Positions 24,295 to 34,849 of a stretch of DNA of 64,000 bases are shown here, in pieces (position 1 is the stretch's first letter; the number at the start of each line of letters is the position of its first letter). This DNA is from Lunularia cruciata (lineage: Eukaryota > Streptophyta > Marchantiopsida > Lunulariales > Lunulariaceae). The notes below the pieces were generated by a model. The model worked only from the letters and a program-made list of their open reading frames with translations. It did not search any database and was not told where the DNA came from. The translations under genes and the position numbers were made by a program. The stretch covers positions 47,931,001 to 47,995,000 of the forward strand of contig OX419755.1 in the NCBI GenBank assembly GCA_948567375.1, given 5' to 3'.

Positions 24295-25269
24295 CTAAAA
24301 CACTAATAGCCAAATGTGTGAATGCTCTAAATAGTCCAATGGAGCTACAAAGAGCTCTAATAATGATATGTATGAAGTACTAAGTGTATCAAGAGGAGAA
24401 AATCTAGGAGGATGTATAGCACCATGTGGATGGTTTCTACAATAAGGTAGAGCATCAATATCCACAATCAACATATCTCCGATAGATAAACTTAATAAAT
24501 CAAGTGTACTATAAGGTCTAACCATGATATTTCTATACTCAAAATTATATCCATCTGTCTTAGCCAAGCCTACCATGAGACATCAGTCTCTATGTACTCC
24601 AATTGGTAGAAAATCATAATCCTACATAGAGCACAATAGTTCCTCTATCTCCCTCTTCAGACCTCTTGTACAAATGTCAATCTCAAAGTGTGATATACAA
24701 TAATCCATAAACTCACTAATATTAAGCTATGGAATATACCATAAAGTGCTACTGGTTGTATAATATTTTTATCCTCTCCTCATGGTCGCTGCACACCAAT
24801 CCAAGAATCCAAGTCAATTAGCTAACATGGATCTCTCATGTCAGCTAAATAACTCACATCCAATACTAGAATCCTCCTCCTCAAATCACTGTGGAAAATT
24901 ATGTGTGGTATGAAAACACTATAGATAATCTCATCCTCTTAGGAAATCAAATGAGTCTAGAATCCTCATCCTTCAAGGACAGATTCCTCTCCTAGACTCA
25001 CAAAATCTCCTTCTACAGTACCTCTGAATTGCAATAGAGGTGCAAGATCATTTTGAAGAGCAAGGTCTGCAAGACACAATATCCTCCATTGTATGCAAAT
25101 AAAGCTCCTCTCTTGGGCTTATGATGAGGATCAACTAGGTCTGATTAGTTTGCCTAACCAAAGAAGTCTCTCCACCTAATGAAGCTCTAGTCTCACTAAT
25201 GTGAGACTAGCCCCATCATGATCATGCTCTAGAGGATTCATCTAAGTCCCCATATCAATAGGTAGAGAC
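24295..25269 (-). pseudogene. Decayed coding stretch downstream of the LTR insertion
   Basis: The minus strand reads protein-like with stops, the best part being a 93-codon frame (24576-24295) that includes NFEYRNIMVRPYSTLDLLSL and SIGDMLIVDIDALPYCRNH. It lies directly beyond the LTR at 25270 and may be the continuation of the coiled-coil frame at 26480-25908. No family recognised. Confidence 0.3.
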
Positions 25270-25889
25270 TATAATACCATTACCTAGACATATTATCATA
25301 CCATTACCTAGACATATTATCTAGGGGTAAAATTTGGCTTGATAATATATTGAGTGATGTTATATACCATATTCTTAGTACATCAGATAGAGGTATTACA
25401 AAAAGAGTACTTTACTAATAGGATAGGGGCCAAAACCACCCTGAAAACTTTAGTCAAAGGCCTAAATAGATGAATTAGGCTTCAAAAAATGATAAATTTA
25501 TCTCTTCCAAGGAAAATTGGTTTGCCTTCACCCCTCCTTTTTTGTCTTGTTGAGACCTTTCCAATGGTACCTCACCCATGCTACCTTGAGCTTCCTATAG
25601 GAAGATTTGCTAAAGATTCATTTTAGTTAAACTTGTTTGACCAACCAAATAGGATAAGGATACATGTCACCAATCCATGTAGCTAATCTAAGGGTGGAGC
25701 TCACTAACATATCACCAATCCATGTATTCGACCCAAGGGTTTAGCTCCTTTTGAGTGAATCCTCTTTGCTATACAATAAAGACAAGGTGCTCCTTGGAGC
25801 ATTGGAGTATTGAGGGATGAAGTCTTGTGTTTCTCTTGTGTTTCTTCTCTTTTGTTTCTCTTGAGGTTTCTCTTGTCCTTGAAACACTA
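25270..25889 (+). mobile_element. Solo LTR, family L, copy 2
   Basis: 620 bp, starting TATAATACC (for TGTAATACC) and ending near CACTA. It has the family's internal landmarks CCAATGGTACCTCACCCATG, TTTGACCAACCA, ATGTCACCAATCCATG and the TATA region CTATACAATAAAG. A 27-bp tandem duplication sits at its 5' end (ATACCATTACCTAGACATAT twice). It separates two stretches of opposite-strand coding sequence, so it probably landed inside them. Target duplication not clear. Confidence 0.75.
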
Positions 25890-25907
25890 AAGAAGCTTCC
25901 AAGGGTA

Positions 25908-26500
25908 TCATAACATTTCTACCTCAAGCCACTTAGTAGCCTCCTCACTAGCCCTCTCATATGCATCCTTAAGATCACTTACTTGAGTCTTCATCTCATG
26001 CAAAGTCCTATGTATCCTCTTTAAACTCTCCATAGTAAAGGTAAAATCTCTCATATAAAATATCTCTTGAATCCTACATCTTTGTGGAGTCAACTCTTTA
26101 TCTTCAATTAGTCTATCCAACTCATCCAATCTCTCAACCCTATTAGTAATAAGTGTATCCAACTCTCCTAATTTTTCAACTTGCACTCTCTTCTTTGCCT
26201 TCATTTTCTTAATAAACCTAACTAACTCTACTAACCTCTCACCTAAACTACTCTCTTCTACCCGATGATGCATCTCTCTCTACTAGTCTACACTCTCAAA
26301 AAATATGCTCCTCTAGATGGAATTGCTACTCAATTCTCAACTAGTCTCTTCTCATGCTCAAGTAGTCTCCTCTTGCAAGTCTTCACCATCATCTCCTCTT
26401 CAACTAGTCTACTCTTCCTAAACTCCCTTTCTACCTCTCCCAAAGAAGGTGTGGTCATCTCGGAGTGCCCTAAGCTCAATATAGGAAGTGTGTCTCAACC
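25908..26500 (-). pseudogene. Coiled-coil protein fragment truncated by LTR insertion
   Basis: A 121-codon open frame (26273-25908) encodes a strongly helical, charged protein. It includes RVQVEKLGELDTLITNRVER and HEMKTQVSDLKDAYERASEE and ends just before the LTR at 25889. Coding character continues upstream to about 26480 (SRLVEEEMMVKTCKRRLLEH in another frame). Heptad-like spacing of Leu/Ile is visible. Family unknown; possibly the same class as the coiled coil at 21795-22076. Confidence 0.4.
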
Positions 26501-26789
26501 TCCACTCTCTCTTTATGTAATGGATCATCATGGATCTCCTTGTGTAATGGACCATCATATACATAATTCACTCCATATAGACTATGGGTTGTTAAGTCAT
26601 AAACTTAACTTACTTAAAACAAGCACACTAAACTTACAAACCAAAACCTTTTCATTAACTTAAACATCAATGGGACAAATGTCAAATAAACAAGCATGTT
26701 AACTTCCTTAAAACAAGTGTATTAACTTAAAAACCTAAACCTAATACATGGTCATTCACTTAAACATCAAGTAACAAACTCTTTTTATA

Positions 26790-27098
26790 TGTAAAAGACC
26801 AAAGCAAGAAATAGGATAATGGAATATCAAAATGAAAGATCACATTGGGACTCTTGGATAATGGAAACATTGAATGCCTAGCATGAGCTTGGGCTTTGGT
26901 ATTTGTAAGGAAGCATACAAGGCTCTTGAGAAGCTTCTCAAGAAGCTCTTCAAAAACCACTTTCTTAGAGAGTGCAAGCCAAGTTAATTGGTAAGCTTCT
27001 CAAGAAGCTTCCTTCTAGAAACCATCTACTTGGCATGCAAACTAAGCTAGTTGGAAAGCTTTCCAAGAAGCTTCTTTCTAGAAACCACCTACTTTGCA
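26790..27098 (-). repeat. Element B 3' LTR, truncated
   Basis: 309 bp matching the inner and end parts of the family LTR (TGTAAAAG boundary on the plus strand, AAGCTTCTCAAGAAGCTTC modules, TTCTAGAAA). It stops within CTACTTTGCA, where the 5' LTR continues TGCACATTACCC, and runs straight into the integrase C-terminal region. Confidence 0.75.
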
Positions 27099-27979
27099 GG
27101 CGATAAGCAATATGAGAAATGCTTCAGGTGATACCAAATAGTCCTATCTAATAAGGATCAATTTTTTGAACTTAATTATCAAGTGTGAGAGGTAGGTTAC
27201 TAGAAGAAATTATGACCTTATCATCAGGTTGAAAGGTAAGATCATGACGATAATGGTTTGCATATTGTTCTTGATAATTTTAAGCAACAAGGAAATGAGA
27301 TTTGGCTTGTTGTAAGGATTGGGATATTGTGGTCAAGAAGGTGGAAGTATGAGGAACATGAGATGGAGGAGGAGCAAGGAAGGAATCAAGAACAAGTGAC
27401 TCTTGGCCAAAATTAAGGAAGAAAAGAAAGAATCCGGTGCTTACTTGTTTGGAATTATTGTAAGCAAACTCAATAGCTGCAAGACATTCATCCTAGTTGT
27501 TATGATGAACATTGACAAAGGCACAAAGCATATCCTCAAGGTGAAATTTTTTTTTGGTTTGTCCATCAGTTTGAGGATGATAATCAGTGGACAAAGCAAG
27601 CTTGGTGCCAAGTATCTAGACGAGTGCTTGCTAAATTTTTTGGTGAATCAAGGATCATAATCAAAGATGAGTACATGAGGCATTCCATGATGCTTGAAGA
27701 TATGAGGCATATTGTCAAAGTAGATCTGGGCCAATGTTGGAGCATCCATTGTATCAAAAGTTGGTGCCAAATGCATTTACTTACTCAACTTATCCACAAA
27801 CACCACAATTATTGTGTGACCTTGCTTTGTCTTGAGCAAGGAGGTACTAAGATCTAAGTTCATGTGTTCCCATCAAGCATATGACATGGGAAGTGGTTGA
27901 AGGAGTCCATTGAGTTTCTAGTTGTTGGCCTTGTTGCATTGGCAACTCTCACAAGATTGGACAAACTCCCAAACATCTT

Positions 27980-28220
27980 GTGTCATGTTGGGCCACCCCT
28001 ATTTGCATTGTAGGGTACCCGAGGTCTTATCCACACCCATGTGACCAACAATTGGTGAGTCATGGGCTTCTTGAAGGCAGGCAAGTTGTAGATATCCCTT
28101 AGTTGGAACATAGATCCTGTTCTCATAGAATAGAAGTCTGTCCTTGAAGAAGAAGGTATTGTATTCTTTGTCATGTACTGCAAGATGACCTGTACCATCT
28201 AAAACAAGATGTCTTGTCAT
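27980..28220 (-). pseudogene. Element B integrase zinc-binding (H-H-C-C) part
   Basis: The minus strand reads FYENRIYVPTKGYLQLACLQ, then EAHDSPIVGHMGVDKTSGTL. This is the N-terminal domain of a Ty3/gypsy integrase with both His (H-D-S and G-H-M-G). The same region in element A is in poorer condition. Followed downstream (27900-27600) by the core in another frame. Confidence 0.8.
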
Positions 28221-29097
28221 AAATTTGTCTTCAACTCAATTTGGACTTTGGAGTCGATTGACACTATCATAACTGCTTTTATGATGAAGAGACTTCAAAT
28301 CAAGTTATCATAATAGGGTATCAGGGATGATATAGAACCTACTAGGTTTGTACCCAAGTGTGAGGTCAAATAGTTGTAGTTGTTCCTCCTATTGATGATA
28401 TCAACACTTCATGTGCTCCAAATGTGATGTTTGCAACAAGGGTTTGTGATTCATTTGCATAATCACTTGTTTCCTCAAGGGATAATGCCTCCATACCTTG
28501 GTGGCATAAACCAATACTAATTTTTCTTAAATCTCAAGTAGAGTAATTCCTTCTATGGTGTTTATTTGATGAGACACATAGGCAATGGGATGTAATCCAT
28601 TTGGAAATTCTTGCTACAACATAGCTCCAATGGTAAAGTTAGAAGCATCAAGATCAACCATACAAGGTAGTTGAGGATCATATAGTTGAAGAATAGGTCT
28701 TGAAGACACCGTATGTCTCAATGTTTAATGTACTTCTTTATGCTTGATGTTCCACTGAAAGCTTGAGGTCTTCCCCAAGAGGTTGGTCAATGGTGTGGCT
28801 AGATGAGCATAATAGTGGATGAATCATCATAAAAACTAGCTAATCCATTAAATGCTTGCAAGTTTTTGGCATCCTTAAGAGTAGGCCGATCAATAATGAC
28901 CTTGATTTTCTACTCTTCCATCTTGATCCACTCTAATGAGATCTTATGACCCAAGAAGGTAATTTCCTTCTACCAAAAGTCACACTTTGACTTCTTGTAG
29001 TAAAACTTCCATTAAGGTAGTTGTCTTAGGATTTCTTGCACATGATTTGCATATTCTACCTTTGTCTTGCTATAGATTAAAATATCATCCTAGAATA

Positions 29098-29469
29098 TCA
29101 CCATGTATCAATCCAATAGCCCATCCAACACTTGATGCATCTGATCCATGAACATTGCAGACCTAGAATGATATCATAGGGTAGAGGTGCCACTACAAAT
29201 CTCATACATTCCAAATACTCTTTTCTAATCTTAAATGTAATAGGATGTGAGGTATGGAATGTAGAACCCTTTCTATCATCTGCCATCATCAATCTACTTC
29301 CAATTATTGGTTTGATAGGAATACTTAATGCCTTTGCTAATTGCATGGACATGCAATTTTCTAAACTCCCAAAATCAACCAAAATCATACAACCACAATT
29401 TGATAACATAACTTGCAAGTGAAGCAAATTTGCATAGGTTGAGCCTTCAATCCCATTGGAACTAATCAA
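29098..29469 (-). pseudogene. Element B protease fused by deletion to RT palm
   Basis: A 123-codon open frame. The first ~105 codons are the protease (ILVDFGSLENCMS, YDIILGLQ). The last 18, CSWIRCIKCWMGYWIDTW, match out-of-frame RT sequence of element A near 17935-17985. The deletion joint lies at about 29158 and removes the stretch equivalent to 16990-17930 of element A, including the linker repeats and RT fingers. The fused frame is a by-product of the deletion, not a real protein. Confidence 0.75.
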
Positions 29470-29822
29470 GTTCCCTATAGGTAGCTCAAATTATCCTACA
29501 GTGATTCAGTGTTTCCTTGATCATCACACTCCACAAACTCCATTTGGGTGATTTTTCGGGGTCATCCATTCTTGAGTGGACATTCAACATTGTGATGCAC
29601 AATTTGGCAACAATAAAAGCAACCACCATTTTTTCATATATTTCCCCTATCTATAGGGCCAAGTGGTCTTTGTTGGATGGCATTAATCTCTATTGCTTTT
29701 GGCTCCTCTACCTTTGTGTAGTGTATAGGCAATTTCTATCAAGGTCAAGGTCAGGACCAAGTTGTCGCAACCAAGGAATCAAAGCACTCAACCCATTGCA
29801 TAGCTTCTTCTAAATTTTTGGG

Positions 29823-30050
29823 TTACCATATGACTACTTCCAATTTGGTGGATGATTTCAAGCCCCTCACACATTGATCCAAAGTTTCACCTTCTAATAT
29901 ATCTAGAATTTGCATTATGGTGTTATGGAATTGAGTGATGTAGCTTCTTACAAAACCGATCTCCTTCAATTTGGCCAACCTATCTTGTGCAGCTTGTGTG
30001 GTATTTATAGCTTGGAATTGCCTAATATTGAACTCTTGAATTCTTCCCAT
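29823..30050 (-). pseudogene. Element B gag capsid-region fragment
   Basis: About 75 codons: EFNIRQFQAINTTQAAQDRL, KLKEIGFVRSYITQFHNTI, then LDILEGETLDQCVRGLKSS. This is the retrotransposon gag helix pattern (x-x-Y-x-x-x-F followed by a G-L block). Sequences of the same kind lie at 16090-16330 in element A. Confidence 0.75.
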
Positions 30051-30669
30051 ATCAATATTGGTGTAACAAACTGTTGTTCAACTTGCTCCACTTGGAATTG
30101 CCACCATAGTTTTGCCACTCCATCCAAATAGATTGAAGCTGTGAAAATCTGTCTCTATTCATCTTGAAGATTTGTAGTTTCAAAATATCATTCACAATCA
30201 AATACAAAATTCTCCATTACGCCCAGGAAGTTCTTGCCTTCAAATGCCTTGGGTTTTGGAAATAAGATTGACTATTTTCCTTCTCAAAAATGGTGTTCTC
30301 TCTACATGCTCTTGTTGTTGATGATTTCATTCTTCCAAAAATCAAGTAACGTGCACAATTTGTTGCTACATGGCAATGATAATTTTGGACATTGCCGCCA
30401 TGGCTACTACTCCATCAAACTACCTACAATTTATCTAAGTTAACGTGTAGATGCAACACGTCCACAATTCTCCATAAGTTATAATTGAAAGTACCAAGTG
30501 TTCATCAAACAAGGTGATTGCATTCAAATAAATTTGCTCAAAATATGAGATGATGAACCGTGCAAAATGATACTTGGGTAGTACATGGACAAAAAAATCC
30601 CAATGGTTTGGCAAAAATGGATTTAGTAGTCCATAAATTCTATCCATTCCTTTCTTGCTTTGATACCAA

Positions 30670-31128
30670 TGTTAAAGACTAAGGAGAGAAATAGGTAAAT
30701 GGAAGATCAAAGTGAAAGATCATACAAGGACTCTTGAATGATAGAATCTATGAATTCCTAGTATGAGCTTAGGCTTTGGTATTTATAAGGAAACATACAA
30801 GGCTTGAAAAAGCCGTTTTAAAAGTTTGCTTTCTTAGAGTGCAAGCCAAGTTAACCAAGAAACTTCTCAAGAAGTGTCCTTCTAGAAGCCACCTACTTGG
30901 CATGCAAGCTACGCTAGTTGGGAACCTTCCTTCTAGAAACCACCTACTTGGCGTGCAGTTAAGCTAGCAAAGAAGCTTCCTACTTTGCATGCACATTACC
31001 CAATACTTGGAAGGTACCAAGTAATTTTGTAGATGTTTTTAGAATATTCTTATAGTTCTTGGCTAATTTGGCCTATTTGCTATTTCATTAGTCTCAACTC
31101 ACTCATCAATAAATTCCATATTGTTCCA
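30670..31128 (-). repeat. Element B 5' LTR
   Basis: 459 bp on the minus strand, from TGGAACAATATGGAATTTA to TCTTTAACA, followed by TTGGTATCAAAGC. It keeps AGCTTGCA modules and TTCTAGAAG motifs. Confidence 0.8.
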
Positions 31129-31133
31129 TCATA

Positions 31134-32400
31134 TATGCTCATAAACTCTTGACTCCATCATGCAAACTACATGTTTTTGCATAGGTCAGCATGCTCAAAC
31201 CGCATAGGCCAAGCTTGCCATCCTGATTGCACTGTCCAGCCCATGTGTGCAATGCAAATTGCATGGTCCATGCAATCAGGTCTTGTCAATTTACAATTGT
31301 ATGTCAATTTTACAATACAAGAATTTGACATTAAGAAAACATAATTCAATAGGAAAAACTTTCAATTTACATGCAATAGATTAGGAATTCATTAAAAACT
31401 CAGTAAGGGTGGGGATATTCAATACTCACAACAATCTTCAACCCATGGCATCCAAGTCAATTTCTTAAATTTCATGAATAATAGCATTGATTTGAGTTTT
31501 GTCCATCCATCACCACTTCATGAATGGCATGTAATCAATCAAGTTGTGGAATTTCACTACCCAAGCCTCCTTGGAAGTTTCTTCCATGTTCTCTTCTTCT
31601 AGAACTCTTTGATATATCTCATTGGCCATTTCTTTGATTTTGAGAGATCATGGTGACTTTGAATCTATTGTGACTCTTTGGCTTTCAAAATCCAACCTCC
31701 TTCTCCCTAATAACCACCCTAGATAGTCTAAAATTTTGAATCACTTGCCTCTTCTGTTCAAATTTTACTTTCTAAGATTCCTTGATTTCATTCTCTAAAC
31801 TCTCTTCTAAACCCTGATTTATCTCTCTTTTGTTCCCTTTCTTGGTTCTTCCTCCCTTCTGTCTTGGTTCCTATTTCCTTATTTTCCTCTTGGTTCTTGA
31901 ATCCCCAATCTTTCCTCTCTCTCCTCTTATCCTCTTAGTTCTTGATTGTGTAAGTGCCTCTTAACTCTTTACTATCTCCTCTTGATTCTTGATTGAAGAA
32001 AGGTCTTCTCACTAAAACATTCTCTTTTCCCATTCTTAGTCATTTGTCTACTAGTAAACTCCTCCTTCTCATTGAATCATTTCATGATTGATTGAAACAT
32101 TTGAAACTCCTTCTCTGCACTCACTTCTTGATACTCTATCTAGAAAAACACTCTCAAAACCAAAATGAGCCTCCTAATCCACTTTTGCAAAGACTTTCCA
32201 CAACCCTTGACTTGTGCACTTTTGATCCTTCTCATGAAACACCACCTCATGAAATTAACACAAGACTTCCACATTTCAAATTTAGTTATTCCAATTCAAT
32301 TTATAAGAATGGTGATGCGTAAAGATATGAATATTAGCTCTAATTTATAAGAAGTGTGGTGGTAGAAAAATAGAACAAGTCCACGTAAATATCACTAACT
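31134..32400. other. Unassigned A+T-rich, CT-rich DNA
   Basis: A long C/T-rich run (31640-32060) with many TCTT and CTCTT phrases; no gene or transposon domain found. Confidence 0.4.
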
Positions 32401-32411
32401 TCAACTATGGC

Positions 32412-32527
32412 GTAGGAGTTTGTGACAAGATTATTTAGAGAAGTGTGAGTGTTCAAATACAATTTATAATAAGTTGTTTTTGAACACTCTTACACTTCTC
32501 CAAATACTCATGTCACAAACTCTTATC
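32412..32527. repeat. Imperfect inverted repeat (foldback) with tandem tail
   Basis: The left arm 32412-32457 (GTAGGAGTTTGTGACAAG ... GAAGTGTGAGTGTTCAAA) pairs with the right arm 32479-32527 (TTTGAACACTCTTACACTTC ... TGTCACAAACTCTTATC), leaving a loop of about 21 nt. The right-arm phrase CACTTCTCCAAATACTC.TGTCA recurs about 88 bp on (near 32580), so the arm was also copied in tandem. Could be a decayed MITE-like foldback. Confidence 0.65.
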
Positions 32528-33284
32528 CCACTACACTTCTTCAAAAACTCCTAATAGTTGTGCTGAAATACTCTTACGCACACTTCTCCAAATACTCTTG
32601 TCATAAACTCCTATCATACTACACTTCTTTGAAGACTCTTGCTATCAATATATCAAACAATACTAAACTTCTATCACAAACAATACTCCTCTCTATCACC
32701 ACTAAAATGATATCAACACTCTTACTCCAAATGCATGGGGATCAAGTACAATTGAAACCAAAATGAGACACACTTCCATCCAATACATCAACAATTGACC
32801 TAAGAGAATAAATATATTAGGATGCCAAATTACATTCTCATTGTCTTGCACTCAAATAAGCAAGATATTTTTGCATTATAAGGGTCTTAATCTCCTCTTT
32901 ATTTTTGGGGTTGTACTTATCAACTCTATCTTGTTCTAATTCTTCCACACAATCTAAATTTGCAAATCTTCTCCTTCCACCCATTATCAGCTTGATTGAT
33001 AAGGAAATTATGAAGAATAATTCAAACATTGAACCATTTTAATACATCAGCATTTTAGGAAGGATCATTGAGTTGCACTCTTATTTTTTTGAGCAAATGC
33101 CACCTTACCTTCAAGATTCAATGCAATGCTTGTTAAGAATCCAAGCTCAAGCAAGACATTTGTTGAAAGCCAATTTATCCTATATTCAATATTTTTTGAA
33201 AGAGTGGACTAGGTGTCTCATTGGAACGTAAACCAAATCTCCCAACAAAAGTTGTTGCCTATCAAATAAATCACATTCTTCCTA

Positions 33285-33893
33285 TGATATCATTAGCTAG
33301 ATAGATTATTGAAAGGTGGAAATTGACTTGGTAATATCTTGAGTGATATTATATATGATGATCCAAGTCTATCAGATAGAGGTGTCGCCAAAAGAGTATT
33401 TCCACTAATATAGTAGAGGTTGAAAACACCTTGAAAACTTCAAAGCCAATTTTAGAGACCTAAACAAATGAATTAGACCTTGAAAATTTAACTTTTCCTC
33501 TCCTTTGGGAGAAGTAGGTGTTGCATTATCCTTCCCTTGTTTGTCTTATGAAGAGCTTTCTAACGGTACCTCACCCATGTTGTTGTGAACTTCCTACAAG
33601 AAGATTCCCTAAAGGTTCCCTTTGATCAAACTTATTTGACCAACCAAAAAGGACAAGGATAGACATATCCAAAATTCGTGCAGCTAATTTAAGGGTGTAG
33701 CTTGCTGACATATCACCAATCCATGTATTTGATCCAAGGTTGTAGCTTCCTTTGAGTGGATACTCTTTGCTATATAATAAAGACAAGGTGCTCCATCGAG
33801 GCGTTGGAGTATTGAGAGATGAAGCCTTATGTTTCTCTTGTGTTTCTTCTCTTGAGTTTCTCTTGGGGTTTCTCTTGTCCACAAAACATTACA
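33285..33893 (+). mobile_element. Solo LTR, family L, copy 3, inside the Harbinger transposase
   Basis: 609 bp, from TGATATCATTAGCTAGATAG to ATTACA, with the family landmarks TTTGACCAACCA, ATGTATTTGATCCAAGG and the TATA box CTATATAATAAAG (33770-33782). It interrupts a minus-strand transposase between its first and later catalytic blocks, so it inserted after the transposon. Neighbouring five-base flanks are only partly alike. Confidence 0.8.
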
Positions 33894-34580
33894 CTCCCCT
33901 TGTGTTAAATTGAGACAAAAGTGGTGATTGTTGAGGCAAGCCATGTCGTGGCAAGAGCTCATCATCCCTCCAAGATTAATATTCATGAATACATACTCTT
34001 CTGCCAAACTATCCAGTAAAAAAATTCAAGAAAAAATTACCTCCAACAAAATGTATAATCTTTCTTTGATCATCACACACCATTTGTCCATTGATGGAAT
34101 AAAATCCTTTCTTGCTGAAATAAACCTCACCATCAATAGTGTGTCTTTGTGAAAGGCAAAATAAAGTACAGTTAACTATTCAAACCCTTTTTATGCAAAA
34201 AAAAGAAGAGATTTGTGTTTTCTCTTCCTTGTTTGGCCATTTCACTTCCTTACCCAATACAAAAATTATTGCAGTCATTGCTCCTTATGTAAATTTAATA
34301 ATAGAGCACACATTAATCCCCCATATATTCAACCCTTGGGCAATGCTTACTCCATTGCCATGATGCCCAAACCTATCAAGAGCTAGTGCTACTTGGATCC
34401 TTATAGGAGTTTGGTCTCTTTTGGAGAAATTGATCTTAAATACAAAGTGATCTTTGACAGCATCTACTAAAGTATGGAAAGAATTTAAATCCATTCTAGT
34501 TAAATGTCTAAAAGCTATGAGATTTAGCCCCCTAAAATATTTCAAAAAAATGCATTGCTTCAGGTGCATTGAACTCTATC

Positions 34581-34828
34581 TTGCAAATATTAGGATTCCT
34601 CCCCAAAATTCCACCACTTCATTAATAACTCAATTGGGTCTTCATAGTCTCTCTTGTGCTCCAATCATCATCCCACTCATTGACTTTGAGACCACCTTCT
34701 AATTAGTTCCTCCAAATCTTGCAAACATTAGGATTCCTCCCCAAAATTCTACCACTTCATTAACAACTCAATTGGGTCTTCATCGTCTCTCTTGTGCTCC
34801 AATCATCATCCCACTCATTGATTTTGAA
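34581..34828 (-). repeat. 138-bp in-frame tandem duplication in the transposase N-terminus
   Basis: TTGCAAATATTAGGATTCCT (34581) and TTGCAAACATTAGGATTCCT (34719) start near-identical copies with a 138-bp period, exactly 46 codons. Each copy translates on the minus strand to MSGMMIGAQER ... VVNEVVEFWGGILMFAR. Confidence 0.85.
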
Positions 34829-34849
34829 TTCTTCCGTCCAAATCACCTG

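Larger units (their letters stand above)
26790..31128 (-). mobile_element. Ty3/gypsy chromovirus, internally deleted (element B)
   Basis: Minus-strand sister of element A. 5' LTR 31128-30670; primer site TTGGTATCAAAGCA just inside (30669-30656); gag (30450-29750); protease (29469-29160) joined by a deletion to the RT palm (29158-29060); RNase H and H-H-C-C region (28850-27980); integrase (27900-27350) and the start of the GPY/F part (to about 27100). The 3' LTR is cut: only 26790-27098 remains. Flanks TTATA (26785-26789) and TCATA (31129-31133) are a 4/5 target duplication. The RT box reads DDILIYS (near 29070) just after a stop. Confidence 0.85.
32838..34830 (-). pseudogene. PIF/Harbinger transposase (HARBI1-like), split by an LTR
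   Basis: Read on the minus strand, the N-terminal helical part (34569-34285) has LTRMDLNSFHTLVDAVKDHF, then IRIQVALALDRFGHHGNG and VSIAQGLNIWGI, the classic PIF/Harbinger helix-turn-helix lead-in. It continues VKWP-EE-like to about 34200. Then comes TIDGEVYFSKKGFYSINGQ and MVCDDQRKIIHFVGG (34140-34039), the D-containing nuclease strand. After the LTR (33285-33893) the C-terminal half follows: QQLLLGDLVYVPMRHLVHSF, FNKCLA and NKHCIE (33275-33140), where the expected catalytic Glu of the I-E-H block reads Lys. The end is near 32838. Several stops; inactive. Terminal inverted repeats not found. Confidence 0.82.

Noticed and set aside
25890-25915. GGTATCATAAC after LTR copy 2 as a primer-binding site
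   Set aside because: It lies about 15 nt beyond the LTR end, lacks the extended tRNA match, and is followed by antisense coding sequence rather than gag.
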